Source of the DNA: Gammaproteobacteria bacterium
Lineage (GTDB): Bacteria > Pseudomonadota > Gammaproteobacteria > Pseudomonadales > Pseudohongiellaceae
Direction of reading: 5' to 3'
Assembly (NCBI GenBank): GCA_009692305.1
Contig: SHZK01000007.1
Coordinates: 50,162 to 114,161 of the forward strand
DNA length: 64,000 nucleotides
In this document: positions 1-10,457 of the stretch, in pieces
Layout: each line of letters opens with the position of its first letter
Position numbering within the stretch: position 1 is the first letter of the stretch
Made by a program: the position numbers and the translations under genes
Notes under the pieces: generated by a model
The model's database searches: none
What the model was told of the DNA's origin: nothing
The model's input: the letters and a program-made list of their open reading frames with translations, nothing else

Positions 1-267
1 CATTTGTTGGTGTTGGGACGTGACGCTGCAAAAATAGCAAGCGCAACTGCCGCAGCGGTGGAGCTGGATAAAAGAAGGGTACAATCAGCTCGCGAACTGT
101 TTGCCTCTGCCCACGGCAAGATTTACCTCGCAGAAGATTTCAGGGTCAACTTGTCATCGACGAAGGTGCGAGAAGCAATTAGGAAGAAACAGGATTTATC
201 AGCACTGCTCAATGCCGATGTCATTGAGTATATTAATCAACGCAATCTCTACAGTATTGGCAGTTAG
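1..267 (+). CDS. nadD: Nicotinate-nucleotide adenylyltransferase, C-terminal part (5' end outside window)
   Basis: C-terminal NadD pattern SSTKVREAIRKK...LLNADVIEYINQRNLY; followed by rsfS-rlmH as in many gammaproteobacteria. Confidence 0.88.
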   Translation, partial: HLLVLGRDAAKIASATAAAVELDKRRVQSARELFASAHGKIYLAEDFRVNLSSTKVREAIRKKQDLSALLNADVIEYINQRNLYSIGS

Positions 268-316
268 CCATGCCCTGATTGCTACCAAGCCATCGTTACT
301 AACCAATAGGTGATGT

Positions 317-919
317 TTGAAAAGTAAAAAGTCAGCACAAATAGCCATTGCAGCCCTGGAAGACATGAAAGGGCAGTTCATTCGTTGCATCAATGTTGAG
401 AAACTCACTGCGATTACCGACTACATGATAGTAGTGACCGGTACGTCCAGCACCCACATACGGGCGTTGGCGGATACGGTTGTGGTCAAACTCAAGGCTG
501 CAAATCAAAAAATCACCGGAGTGGAAGGCAAGATGCAATCCGAGTGGGTGCTGGTGGATGCCGGTGGCGTGGTTGTACATGTGATGACGGCGCCAGTGCG
601 AGCTTTGTATAACCTGGAAGATCTGTGGGATTTCAAAGGACAAAAGTCGGCAGAGCAGGAGGCCGATAGTGAATTGATGCACGCTGTTGTTGCCGAAAAG
701 AAAAATTGGAAAGATAAGAAAAAAATCTTCAGGAAGAGGTCGACAGGTTCAAGAAGCAATTCCAAAGCGGCGAATCAGTCCGCATCGGATAATGTTGCTT
801 CGCATAAACCCGGTGCGAGAAAACCTGCTGCTAAAAATGTCGCTGCGGAAAAGCCTCCACCGGAAAAAGCTGCACGCAGAAAAATCAGCACGGGCGCTGG
901 CAAAAAAACGACTAAATGA
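317..919 (+). CDS. rsfS: Ribosome silencing factor RsfS with a long Lys/Ala/Ser-rich C-terminal tail
   Basis: RsfS core (IAIAALEDMKGQFIRCINVEKLTAITDYMIVVTGTSSTHIRALAD...GVEGKMQSEWVLVDAGGVVVHVMTAPVRALYNLEDLW); stop overlaps rlmH ATG. Confidence 0.92.
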   Translation: MKSKKSAQIAIAALEDMKGQFIRCINVEKLTAITDYMIVVTGTSSTHIRALADTVVVKLKAANQKITGVEGKMQSEWVLVDAGGVVVHVMTAPVRALYNLEDLWDFKGQKSAEQEADSELMHAVVAEKKNWKDKKKIFRKRSTGSRSNSKAANQSASDNVASHKPGARKPAAKNVAAEKPPPEKAARRKISTGAGKKTTK

Positions 920-1386
920 AAATCCGGTTGCTCTGTGTTGGTACCAAGATGCCGGCATGGGTACAGGCAGGCGTGGCCGAGTATGAAAAACGTTGTGCAC
1001 GATATCTCGGATTGTCATTGGTGGAAGTGCCAATGGCGAAACGATCCAAGACGGTCAGTATCGAGCAATGCATCCAGAAAGAAAGTGATGAGTTATTGAC
1101 GCGAGTGCAGGCTGATGACTTTGTGGTTGCAATGGAAGTCACCGGCAAAGTGCTTGCAACCGAAACTCTGGCCGAGCGGGTTGCGCAATTCAGGGCTGAA
1201 GGCAGGAATCTGAGTCTGCTGATCGGTGGTCCGGATGGTTTGGGGGCGGCGTGTCGTGAGCGCGCCAACGAGTGCTGGAGTTTGTCAGCCATGACTCTGC
1301 CCCATCCATTGGTACGAATTCTGCTGGTTGAACAGTTCTATCGAGTGGCGTCGATCCTGCAGGGCCACCCGTACCATCGGGACTGA
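916..1386 (+). CDS. rlmH: 23S rRNA (pseudouridine1915-N3)-methyltransferase RlmH
   Basis: MKIRLLCVGTKMPAWVQAGVAEYEKR...LLIGGPDGLGAACRERANECWSLSAMTLPHPLVRILLVEQFYRVASILQGHPYHRD. Confidence 0.96.
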   Translation: MKIRLLCVGTKMPAWVQAGVAEYEKRCARYLGLSLVEVPMAKRSKTVSIEQCIQKESDELLTRVQADDFVVAMEVTGKVLATETLAERVAQFRAEGRNLSLLIGGPDGLGAACRERANECWSLSAMTLPHPLVRILLVEQFYRVASILQGHPYHRD

Positions 1387-1738
1387 TCACTCCTCGCCGT
1401 TTTCTGGAATCTTCCGCCCATTACTGCAAATCTCGCTGAAATGCGCTAAAGGTCTATGACAAATGTGGCCAAAAAACGATAAACTGGCGCCTTTCGCGCA
1501 AATGATCAGGTAATTTCGGCAAGCCCTTAAACTTAATGGTAATCTTGCAGTCCAAATGGCGGGCATTACCGAGGCTTTTCTCTGTTTGCAGGCCCGGCTA
1601 CAAAATAGCACGACAGCTTACTACAGGCCTCAGCGGTCTAGCCGATTACAGTAAGGGAATTATCACAAAAGCTTGGCAGGTTGAGCGAAGGAACCACCAA
1701 GCAGATAGCAATCTGGCAGGACTTAAGCAGCAACATCT

Positions 1739-3712
1739 ATGACCGGCAAATGGCAATTAAAAGATCACGAGGCAGAGCGCCAGATATTTAACCGGCGTCT
1801 GATCATTGCAGGAGTGTTTATCGTCCTGCTGTTCGCTGCGCTGATTTTGAAATTGGTTAATCTGCAGTTTTCCCAGTACGAATACTTCTCTGCAAGGTCT
1901 GATGGCAATCGATTACATTCCCAGTATGTCGCGCCCGCACGTGGATTGATCTTTGATCGCAATGGTGCACTGCTCGCTGACAATCAACCCATATTCAACC
2001 TTAGTGTGATTCGCGAACAAGTGGGTGACCTCGATGAGATGTTGAACAACCTGCGCACTCTCATTGGACTTTCTGATGATGAAATTGAACAATTTTCAAT
2101 TCGATTGCGCCGTAATCGAGTGCCATTCTCGTCGGTGCCAATTCGTTTTGTGCTGAGTGAAGAAGACAGATCAGCAATCGCAGTGAATGGTCACCGGCTG
2201 CCCGGACTCGCGATTGAACCGCAATTTGTGCGCAGTTATCCGCTGAGTGCATTGACAGCACATTCCGTTGGTTATGTGTCAGAAATAAATCGGGAAGAGC
2301 TTGATCAGATGGATGAGACCGAGCGCCAGAATTACGGCGGCACCAACCATATAGGAAAATCTGGTGTTGAGCGTACCTATGAAGGCCTGTTGCACGGTAA
2401 GGTTGGTTATGAAATTGTCGAGAAGAATAACCGGGGTCAGGTTATGCGGGAACTCGATCGTACAGATCCTGTCGCAGGCAAAAACATCACTCTGCATATC
2501 GATGCCCAGTTGCAGATAGCGGCCGAGCAGGCCCTCGGTGATTTTCGAGGCGCTATTGTGGCCATTGAACCTGCTACTGGTGGCATCCTCGCCATGGTTA
2601 GCAAACCCGGATTCGACCCTAACCTGTTTGTTACGGGAATCAGCACGAAAGACTACAAGTTGCTGGTTGAAGATCGGATCAACACGCCATTATTTGATCG
2701 TACCACCAATCCTTATCCACCAGGCTCTACGGTAAAGCCATTCCTTGGTCTCTCCGGACTGGAGCTTGGTCTGGTGGATTACGACTATGCGATTCAGGAC
2801 CCGGGGTATTTCCGCCTGCCAGGCGTCGCCTATCGATGGGGCGATTACACACTGCGCACGGCCATCGGTGGCGGTCACGGACACACAAATCTGCAGAAGG
2901 CTATTTACCAGTCATGTGACACTTTTTTCTATGATCTGGGCAATCGCATGGGGATCGATGCCATGCACGAATACATGTCATTATTCGGATTTGGCCAGAA
3001 TTTCGCGGTCGATATCGGCTATGCCCGCACCGGTGTAATGCCGTCCAGAGATTGGAAGCAGGAATCCCGTGGCGAGCCTTGGTATCCGGGAGATACGATC
3101 AATTCGTCCATTGGTCAAGGCTTCATGTGGGCTACTCCTCTGCAGCTGGCAACCGCTGTCGCCATCATCGCTAACAAGGGTGTTGTGGTGCAGCCGCGAT
3201 TGCTGCGTGCGGTTGAGGACGAGCCATTTGTCCCGGAAATCCGCGATCCTGTCCCCGATATTGTGCTAAAGGACCAGGATTACTGGCGCTATATGGAAGA
3301 GGCCATGACCATGGTTGTGCACCGGCCTTACTCTGATACGTTCAGGGATTACGGCACGGCTTATGAGGCTATTGCCCAGGCTGATCGCACGATGCCTTAC
3401 CGGATGGCAGGCAAGTCCGGTTCTGCCCAGGTCGTGGGTATCAGCCAATCGATTTTGAAGAGTGGCGATATTGTTGTCTCTGATCTGAACAAGGACCATG
3501 GACTCTTCATCTCGTTCGCGCCGGCCATGCACAGCGAGATCGCTCCCCAGATCGCCATTGCGGTTATCGTGGAAAATGGCGAACACGGCAGCAGCGTGGC
3601 GGGGCCGGTTGCCAAGCGCATCATTGATGAATACCTGTTAAATATCTTGCAAATCGACTTTGCAACTCATCCTTCCAATCCAAATTCTTTGATCTCCCAG
3701 GTAAATGATTAA
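1739..3712 (+). CDS. mrdA: Penicillin-binding protein 2 (peptidoglycan D,D-transpeptidase)
   Basis: PBP2 N-terminus, transpeptidase STVKPFLGL and KSGSAQV motifs, followed by rodA. Confidence 0.96.
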   Translation: MTGKWQLKDHEAERQIFNRRLIIAGVFIVLLFAALILKLVNLQFSQYEYFSARSDGNRLHSQYVAPARGLIFDRNGALLADNQPIFNLSVIREQVGDLDEMLNNLRTLIGLSDDEIEQFSIRLRRNRVPFSSVPIRFVLSEEDRSAIAVNGHRLPGLAIEPQFVRSYPLSALTAHSVGYVSEINREELDQMDETERQNYGGTNHIGKSGVERTYEGLLHGKVGYEIVEKNNRGQVMRELDRTDPVAGKNITLHIDAQLQIAAEQALGDFRGAIVAIEPATGGILAMVSKPGFDPNLFVTGISTKDYKLLVEDRINTPLFDRTTNPYPPGSTVKPFLGLSGLELGLVDYDYAIQDPGYFRLPGVAYRWGDYTLRTAIGGGHGHTNLQKAIYQSCDTFFYDLGNRMGIDAMHEYMSLFGFGQNFAVDIGYARTGVMPSRDWKQESRGEPWYPGDTINSSIGQGFMWATPLQLATAVAIIANKGVVVQPRLLRAVEDEPFVPEIRDPVPDIVLKDQDYWRYMEEAMTMVVHRPYSDTFRDYGTAYEAIAQADRTMPYRMAGKSGSAQVVGISQSILKSGDIVVSDLNKDHGLFISFAPAMHSEIAPQIAIAVIVENGEHGSSVAGPVAKRIIDEYLLNILQIDFATHPSNPNSLISQVND

Positions 3713-4847
3713 TCAGGATTTCATTCGCCAGTCTTCCGGACTGAATTCCGGCAAAATCACATCGAGCACGATCTGGCGCAGCGTGCATACCGACCCCCAG
3801 TTACTCGTTGGCATTTCCCTGCTTTGTGCATTCGGTTTGCTCATATTGTGGAGCGCGAGCGACAGTAATGAGGCTGAGGTGCAGCGGCAGTCGCTGGCGA
3901 TGCTGGTCGGACTCGTCGTCATGTTCATCGTCGCCCAGTTCAATGTGCATTTTGTTCGCAGTTGGGCGCCGACACTGTACGCCGGCGGCATCGGCCTGCT
4001 GGGGCTGGTACTGTTCATGGGAGTCGAGAAGAATGGTGCGCGCAGTTGGCTGGATCTGCCAGGATTGCCCAGCTTTCAACCGTCGGAGTTAATGAAGTTT
4101 GTAGTACCTATGCTGCTGGCGTGGTATTTGGCTGGTCGACCGTTGCCGCCACGCTTCAAGCACATATTGGTCGCGGCCATCATGATCCTGCTGCCGGCAG
4201 CGCTGATCATTGTCCAGAATGATGCAGGCACCGCGTTGATGGTAACGATGTCCGGTGTCTTTGTAGTCTTGCTGGCTGGTATCTCATGGCGCCTGGTAAT
4301 CGGTGGCACTGTGGCCCTGCTACTGGCTTCCCCTGCCTGGTTTCTGTTTCTTGCCCAGGAGCACCAGAAAAACCGCATTCTGACCTTTTTCAATCCGTAT
4401 CGGGATCCGACCGGAGCTGGCTACAACATCATCCAGTCACAGATAGCTATCGGCTCTGGCGGTATCTACGGCAAGGGTTTTGAAAATGGTGCGCAGTCGC
4501 AGCTGGATTTTATTCCTGAGAGCAATACCGATTTTATTCTTGCAGTGCTGGCCGAAGAGTTCGGCTTCCTTGGCGTATTGTTCCTGATTTGCCTGTACCT
4601 GTGCGTGTTCGCGCGTGCAGGCTACATTGCATACACGGCCAATGATATGTTTTCGCGGCTGTTGGCGGGCAGCATCACGCTCACATTTTTCCTGTACGTG
4701 TTCGTCAATATGGCGATGGTGACTGGCCTGTTGCCCGTAGTTGGCTTGCCTCTGCCACTCATCAGCCGCGGCGGTACCTCTATAGTAACTATGTTCATTG
4801 GTTTCGGAATGCTTATGTCGATAGCAACCCATGGGCGCCAAAAGTAG
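3705..4847 (+). CDS. rodA: Rod shape-determining protein RodA
   Basis: SEDS family membrane protein; conserved C-terminal GLLPVVGLPLPLISRGGTS. Confidence 0.96.
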   Translation: MINQDFIRQSSGLNSGKITSSTIWRSVHTDPQLLVGISLLCAFGLLILWSASDSNEAEVQRQSLAMLVGLVVMFIVAQFNVHFVRSWAPTLYAGGIGLLGLVLFMGVEKNGARSWLDLPGLPSFQPSELMKFVVPMLLAWYLAGRPLPPRFKHILVAAIMILLPAALIIVQNDAGTALMVTMSGVFVVLLAGISWRLVIGGTVALLLASPAWFLFLAQEHQKNRILTFFNPYRDPTGAGYNIIQSQIAIGSGGIYGKGFENGAQSQLDFIPESNTDFILAVLAEEFGFLGVLFLICLYLCVFARAGYIAYTANDMFSRLLAGSITLTFFLYVFVNMAMVTGLLPVVGLPLPLISRGGTSIVTMFIGFGMLMSIATHGRQK

Positions 4848-5030
4848 CATAACCTGTTGAAATATATATATAAAATATAGTTTCGCGAAGAAAATCCGGC
4901 ACCCGTTTAAAGGTTAGCGCAAAAAGCGGTAAGTAAAGATGGCGTAAACATTAAAACTATTCCGGTTTTGGACGTTATTTACTTGGACGATTCCCTTCAT
5001 CCAAAGTGGTCACTACTGGTAGTTGCATCT

Positions 5031-5900
5031 ATGTTGCAGGTTAATTCGAAAATACTGGGTGTTTTGCTGCTATCAACACTGCTCGCGGCCTGCGCCAGTA
5101 ATCCAACGGCATCGACAGCGCCAGCCGTTGCCACCAGTCGCTACAGCATTAGTCAGGACCGCGCGCCTGACCGCATAGTTGATCTGAGTACTATTCCCGA
5201 AGTCATTCCGGAACCGCTGCAACGCACGCTCGCCGGCAATCGCAGTCCCTATACAGTGCTGGGCAAGACCTATCACGTGCTGCCCACTGAAGAGGGTTAC
5301 AGCGAGCGCGGTGTCGCGTCCTGGTACGGTGAGAAATTCCATGGTCATAAAACCTCAAATGGCGAAGTTTTCGACATGTACCTGGCGTCAGCAGCACATA
5401 AGTCGCTACCCATTCCCAGCTTTTTGCGGGTAACCAATCTGGATAACAATCGCAGCATCATCGTCCGCGTCAACGACCGGGGACCATTTCATGGCGAACG
5501 CCTGATTGACCTGTCCTATGCGGCGGCATTGAAACTGGATTACGCCGATCGCGGCACTGCGCGTGTGCAACTGGAGGCGATAGTTCCTAATGGTATTTAC
5601 AGCGACAAGCTGCAAAGTTCAGAAATTGCCAGCAACAATATTGAATTGGCGAGTGCCGGTGGCAGTGAGCGCTATTTGCAAGTGGGTGCATTCGCTGAAA
5701 TGGAAACAGCACAGGATGTGTCCAATCGCCTGCGTGAAATCACCGGGTATCCGGTATTTATTCGATCAGTCAAAAGCGGGGCAAGTGGAATGTTGCAAAG
5801 AGTGCGCGTTGGTCCATTCAGTAATCCGCGGGACATAGTGCAAACCAGCGCGCGTGTGGTTGCTGCTAAATTGGGAAGTCCGTACACTGTTACCGAGTAA
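5031..5900 (+). CDS. rlpA: RlpA septal ring lytic transglycosylase lipoprotein with SPOR domain
   Basis: Lipobox LLAACASN; RlpA core GVASWYGEKFHGHKTSNGEVFDMYLASAAHKSLP...VRVNDRGPFHGERLIDLSYAAA; C-terminal SPOR-like domain. Confidence 0.93.
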   Translation: MLQVNSKILGVLLLSTLLAACASNPTASTAPAVATSRYSISQDRAPDRIVDLSTIPEVIPEPLQRTLAGNRSPYTVLGKTYHVLPTEEGYSERGVASWYGEKFHGHKTSNGEVFDMYLASAAHKSLPIPSFLRVTNLDNNRSIIVRVNDRGPFHGERLIDLSYAAALKLDYADRGTARVQLEAIVPNGIYSDKLQSSEIASNNIELASAGGSERYLQVGAFAEMETAQDVSNRLREITGYPVFIRSVKSGASGMLQRVRVGPFSNPRDIVQTSARVVAAKLGSPYTVTE

Positions 5901-5915
5901 TTGCATAGCATGTCT

Positions 5916-5963
5916 GTCTGGCACACCTGTTTGGCACACTTGCTTAACACACTTGTTTAGCAC
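5916..5963. repeat. 13-bp imperfect tandem direct repeat, about 3.7 units
   Basis: GTCTGGCACACCT / GTTTGGCACACTT / GCTTAACACACTT / GTTTAGCAC read directly, just downstream of rlpA. Confidence 0.75.
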
Positions 5964-6106
5964 TACGCGCCAGCACTTCCCGGTACTGAACAATAAAAAC
6001 TGAAACGCGTAGTTCATCTATGCACAGAAATTCAGCAAGCGATGTGTAGCAAGTAATTGTTCAACAAATTTGCTTCTGATTGCCACGCCAGTATTCATTT
6101 ATATTC

Positions 6107-7369
6107 ATGGATTTTCATATGTCATATTTTTCCACTTCAATCTTTCAGTCACCAGTGCAAGCTCCTGTCTGCCAGCTGCGGCAATGGTTGCGGGTTTGCA
6201 GCAAACTGCTGCCGCTGCTGGCGCTAGCGGTCAGCATGCGCATCGCGGCGCAGACTCCGTTGCCTGCCGTCACACCGACAATTGTGCCAAGACCTCCCGA
6301 AATTGCTGCATCAAGTTATATCCTGATGGACGCGAAGACTGGCCAAATCCTGCTCGAGGAAAATGCCGATGAGGCGTTGCCGCCTGCCAGCCTGACCAAA
6401 ATAATGACGGCCTACATCCTGGAAGAGGAGGTCATGAGTGGCAATCTCAGCCTGGATACCGAAGTGCACATCAGCGAAAAAGCCTGGAGCACCCAAGGGT
6501 CCAAGATGTTTGTTGCAATCAATTCACTGGTTCGCGTGGAAGACTTGTTGCGCGGCATCATCATCCAGTCAGGCAATGACGCCAGTGTAGCGGTTGCCGA
6601 ACATATCGCCGGCAGTGAAGAAGCCTTCGCCGACATGATGAACCAGTATGCCGAAACGCTTGGCATGAGCAAAAGTAAATTCATGAATGCGAGCGGGCTT
6701 GATACAGAGGAATACTACAACCTGATGTCCGCCCGCGATCTGGCGATACTGGCACGGGCAACGATTGTCAGACATCCGGATTTTTATCCGCTGTATGCTG
6801 AGCGCGAGTTCACCTACAACGATATTCAGCAATCCAATCGCAATACCCTGCTGTTTCGGGATCGCAATGTGGATGGACTGAAAACAGGCTGGACTGAAGC
6901 TGCCGGATATTGCCTCGTCGCTTCATCAGAGCGGGAAGGAATGCGCCTGATATCGGTAGTTATGGGTACTGCCAGTGAAGAGGCGCGGGCAGTTGAAACG
7001 CAGAAATTGATGACCTATGGCTTCCGTTACTTTGAAACACACAAACTCTATGACAATGGTCAGATATTGACCAATGTTCCTGTGTGGTCCGGTAAACAGA
7101 ATGCGGTGGATCTTGGCATTACCGAGGAAGTTTACGTGACCATTCCCCGTGGACAGGCAGCCGCAATGACAGCGACTGTCGATGTTGCTGACATCATTCG
7201 CGCTCCGCTGGAAAATGGCCAGATAATGGGTGTTGTGAACGTGGTATTGGACAACAATATTTATTATACCGGCGACGTAATGGCGATGCAGACAGTCGAG
7301 CAAGCCGGCATGTTCAAGCGATTTATCGATTGGTTGTCCCTGTTTTTCACCAACCTGTTCTCCGGTTAG
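6107..7369 (+). CDS. dacA: D-alanyl-D-alanine carboxypeptidase (PBP5/6 family)
   Basis: SxxK (PASLTKIMTAYIL), SGN (QSGNDASVAVAEH), KTG (GLKTGWTEAAGYCLVAS) motifs; C-terminal PBP5-type domain and amphipathic tail. Confidence 0.94.
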   Translation: MDFHMSYFSTSIFQSPVQAPVCQLRQWLRVCSKLLPLLALAVSMRIAAQTPLPAVTPTIVPRPPEIAASSYILMDAKTGQILLEENADEALPPASLTKIMTAYILEEEVMSGNLSLDTEVHISEKAWSTQGSKMFVAINSLVRVEDLLRGIIIQSGNDASVAVAEHIAGSEEAFADMMNQYAETLGMSKSKFMNASGLDTEEYYNLMSARDLAILARATIVRHPDFYPLYAEREFTYNDIQQSNRNTLLFRDRNVDGLKTGWTEAAGYCLVASSEREGMRLISVVMGTASEEARAVETQKLMTYGFRYFETHKLYDNGQILTNVPVWSGKQNAVDLGITEEVYVTIPRGQAAAMTATVDVADIIRAPLENGQIMGVVNVVLDNNIYYTGDVMAMQTVEQAGMFKRFIDWLSLFFTNLFSG

Positions 7370-7382
7370 TGCGACCTTTGCC

Positions 7383-7670
7383 ATGAGCGATGCGTCGTCA
7401 CCCACCGAAACAGAGCCGCCCAGGATCGAATTTCCCTGCCTTTACCCGATAAAAATTATTGGGCACGCCGTGGTGGATTTCCAGGAAATCGTGGTTGCAG
7501 TAGTGGAACGCCACACTGGCAAGATCACCTCTGAACTGATCAGTGTTCGGCGTAGTGGCCAGCAGCGCTACGTTGCGGTGACGGTAACCATCCCTGCAAC
7601 CGGCAAGGAACAGTTGCAGAATATATTCGAAGACCTGAAACTGGTCGAGCACGTGAAAATGGTGCTCTAA
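7383..7670 (+). CDS. ybeD: YbeD-like protein (DUF493)
   Basis: IEFPCLYPIKIIGHAVVDFQEIVVAVVERH...RYVAVTVTIPATGKEQLQNIFEDLKLVEHVKMVL; between dacA and lipB. Confidence 0.9.
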   Translation: MSDASSPTETEPPRIEFPCLYPIKIIGHAVVDFQEIVVAVVERHTGKITSELISVRRSGQQRYVAVTVTIPATGKEQLQNIFEDLKLVEHVKMVL

Positions 7671-7762
7671 CCTGTCGCGTATTCGAGACGTCTGTCTCAC
7701 CAATGCCGCTTTCTATTTCACACCACAGATCGACCAGCACACGTGCCAATTGAGACTATTGA

Positions 7763-8467
7763 ATGCAATTGAATAATTACCAATGGTTTCAGGCGCAGCC
7801 GGCGGACTCCGCGAAAAATGCGCTGCCCGGACTGAAGGTCAGGCGTCTGGGATTGCAGGCTTACGAGCCCATCTTCAAATCCATGCGCTATCGCGCCGAG
7901 CATCCGCTTGCCAACCGGGATGATGAAATTTGGTTATTGAGTCACAAACCCGTATTTACACTGGGTCAGGCCGGTAAGGCCGAGCATGTGTTGAATCCGG
8001 GACGAATACCGGTGGTGCAGGTCGACCGCGGCGGCCAGGTTACCTACCATGGTCCGGGCCAGCTGGTGTGTTACCTGTTATTGAATCTCAAGCGGCGCAA
8101 ACTCGGGGTGCGGGCACTGGTGGACATCATTGAGTCTACGCTGATCACAACCCTGCAGGAATATGGTATTGACGGCGTCAGTCGTCCCAAAGCGCCTGGG
8201 GTCTACGTGAACAATGCCAAGATAGCGGCCCTTGGCTTGCGAGTGAAGAACGGGTGGAGTTACCACGGTCTTAGTTTCAACCTTAATATGGACCTGGAGC
8301 CGTTTTCCAGAATTAATCCCTGCGGCTTTGAGGGACTTGCCGTAACTCAATTGTCGCAACTCGTTGCGCAGCAGGAGGGGCTTATGCAGTCAGTCAGCAG
8401 ACGCCTGGCCAATCAATTGTTGCTGGCGCTGGGTTATCAAGCGCACTCATACACAACTGTGAAATAA
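7763..8467 (+). CDS. lipB: Octanoyltransferase LipB
   Basis: EIWLLSHKPVFTLGQAGKAEHVL...VDRGGQVTYHGPGQLVCYLLLNLKR...GVYVNNAKIAALGLRVKNGWSYHGLSFNLNMDL. Confidence 0.96.
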   Translation: MQLNNYQWFQAQPADSAKNALPGLKVRRLGLQAYEPIFKSMRYRAEHPLANRDDEIWLLSHKPVFTLGQAGKAEHVLNPGRIPVVQVDRGGQVTYHGPGQLVCYLLLNLKRRKLGVRALVDIIESTLITTLQEYGIDGVSRPKAPGVYVNNAKIAALGLRVKNGWSYHGLSFNLNMDLEPFSRINPCGFEGLAVTQLSQLVAQQEGLMQSVSRRLANQLLLALGYQAHSYTTVK

Positions 8468-8489
8468 GCGGCGTATAATCCGCTCGCAA
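8468..8489 (+). promoter_or_regulatory. Putative lipA -10 region inside a short palindrome (AGCGG-cgtataat-CCGCT)
   Basis: TATAAT flanked by AGCGG/CCGCT between lipB and lipA. Confidence 0.4.
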
Positions 8490-8527
8490 TAGCAACGTTC
8501 ACGATTTAGCCAATTGAAGCAGGCCAC

Positions 8528-9493
8528 ATGGAAGCAAAAACACGACGCAACACCCTGATCGAAGGCGAAAAATTGCGCGGCGCCGACAAAGTGCGGCGCA
8601 TTCCCGTCAAGGTAATTCCCACAGTGGAATTACCCACCAAGCCAGACTGGATTCGGGTAAAGATTCCTGCCTCTCCCAAGATTAATCACATCAAGCAGAT
8701 GCTGCGGCAGCATAAGCTGGCGTCGGTATGCGAAGAAGCCTCCTGCCCGAATCTGGGTGAATGTTTCAGTAATGGTACTGCCACGTTTATGGTGATGGGC
8801 GATATTTGCACACGCCGCTGTCCTTTCTGCGACGTTGCCCACGGCAAGCCGAAGCCTTTGAATGCGAGTGAGCCTACGGAACTGGCTACAGCGATTCGGG
8901 AAATGGGTCTGAGTTATGTTGTCATCACTTCGGTTGACAGGGATGACCTGAAAGACAGTGGTGCGCAGCATTTCGCCAATTGCATCACGGAGACACAGCG
9001 CCTGAATCCCGGCATCAAGGTGGAAGTATTGGTGCCGGATTTTCGCGGACGCATGGAAATTGCACTGAATATCCTGCAGGCAACCCCGCCGGATGTGTTC
9101 AACCACAATCTGGAAACAGTGCCAAGATTGTATAAGCAGGCGCGACCTGGCGCCGATTATGAGTGGTCTCTCGATCTGTTGGAGGCCTATAAAAAACGGC
9201 GCCCTGAAGTAACGACGAAGTCAGGTTTGATGCTCGGTCTCGGTGAGACGATCGATGAAGTTAAAGCCGTGATGCGTGATCTGAAAGCCCACGCCATCGA
9301 TATGGTCACCCTCGGTCAGTATCTGCAACCGAGCAAGGATCACCTGCGGGTTGCCCGCTTCGTGCATCCAGATGAATTTGAAGAATTGCGCGTATATGGT
9401 GATGCACTGGGATTCCAGCATGTTGCCAGTGGACCATTGGTGCGCTCGTCCTATCATGCGGACAAACAGGCTCAGGGCGAAGCGATTCGCTGA
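8528..9493 (+). CDS. lipA: Lipoyl synthase LipA
   Basis: [41 protein letters not shown] radical SAM and auxiliary cluster motifs. Confidence 0.97.
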   Translation: MEAKTRRNTLIEGEKLRGADKVRRIPVKVIPTVELPTKPDWIRVKIPASPKINHIKQMLRQHKLASVCEEASCPNLGECFSNGTATFMVMGDICTRRCPFCDVAHGKPKPLNASEPTELATAIREMGLSYVVITSVDRDDLKDSGAQHFANCITETQRLNPGIKVEVLVPDFRGRMEIALNILQATPPDVFNHNLETVPRLYKQARPGADYEWSLDLLEAYKKRRPEVTTKSGLMLGLGETIDEVKAVMRDLKAHAIDMVTLGQYLQPSKDHLRVARFVHPDEFEELRVYGDALGFQHVASGPLVRSSYHADKQAQGEAIR

Positions 9494-9540
9494 GCTGCGC
9501 AGTTTTCTTTCATCCCGATTTCTCCCATTGCGACACAGCG

Positions 9541-10281
9541 ATGAAACTTGGCATCAGACAATTCGTTATCAGCATGCTCGCCGCATTGGTCGCGATCGCA
9601 ATCGTGATTTATCTGGCGAATAATGCTGCCGCGGTAGGGCGGATGCCGCTGTCATTGCGCGCTCTGGGGCTTAGTGCAGCGATCATCGCAGCGATGGTGG
9701 CGGTTTATCCCCTCAATGCGCTGTTCTCAGGCAAGCCTGGACCCTACCTTCTGTTCGTGTGTATACCTTCGGTTGTGCCAGGGCTGGTGTATTACCTGTT
9801 GCTGTTGCCACAACAAGCCGGTGAGGGACTAGTCGCCACACAATTGCGCAGCGAATTGATTTCTGAGCGCTCGAGCAATGGCTTCGTGGAAGTTGGGTTT
9901 AATTACCCCATATTCACTCCAACCATAACAATTACTAACCGGGAATTATTCACGCGGGAAGTAAACGTGTTTCTGCGCATCACAGATTCAAACAATGAGG
10001 AAAATCTGTTTCGAGCAGTGCGCTCGCGCATTCCCGGCGTGAGCCTGAGTGTGGAATCCACCGTGCAGGGAATGTTAAGTGAGAACGCGGGATTCGTGTT
10101 CCTGCCGATTGCGATTCCACCGGTACGCACGGTGGAGGGCAAAGTAGTATTCATCATCAGTAATCTGAATGACGGCACCACATTTTCCGATGCACTGGGG
10201 CGGGCCTATCAGGCCAGTTTTGAATTGCGCGATCCGGCAACGGCGGCGCTGTTATACCAGTTTCAGCTGAATCATATGTAG
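9541..10281 (+). CDS. Hypothetical protein with N-terminal transmembrane segments
   Basis: Long ORF; several hydrophobic helices then a soluble domain; no family recognised. Confidence 0.6.
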   Translation: MKLGIRQFVISMLAALVAIAIVIYLANNAAAVGRMPLSLRALGLSAAIIAAMVAVYPLNALFSGKPGPYLLFVCIPSVVPGLVYYLLLLPQQAGEGLVATQLRSELISERSSNGFVEVGFNYPIFTPTITITNRELFTREVNVFLRITDSNNEENLFRAVRSRIPGVSLSVESTVQGMLSENAGFVFLPIAIPPVRTVEGKVVFIISNLNDGTTFSDALGRAYQASFELRDPATAALLYQFQLNHM

Positions 10282-10457
10282 CTAACATGCAGCATGCACG
10301 TGGCAAGCATGCACAGTGCATGTAAAAAACAAGTATGTATAACGAGTGCTTGTATAAAGAGTCGAAGGGGTTTGCGCCGCACTGCAGGCAGTTGAATTCA
10401 GGATGGCGCTCGTTTAACCTGTGAGCCCTTGTTCTCGCCCCCACCCAGGAACTCCAC

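Noticed and set aside
1387-1738. Extra gene between rlmH and mrdA (ORFs 1387-1611 and 1536-1742)
   Set aside because: Short, no recognisable family or convincing start; more likely the mrdA promoter region.
5916-5963. CRISPR array
   Set aside because: Units are contiguous 13-mers without spacers and no cas genes are present.
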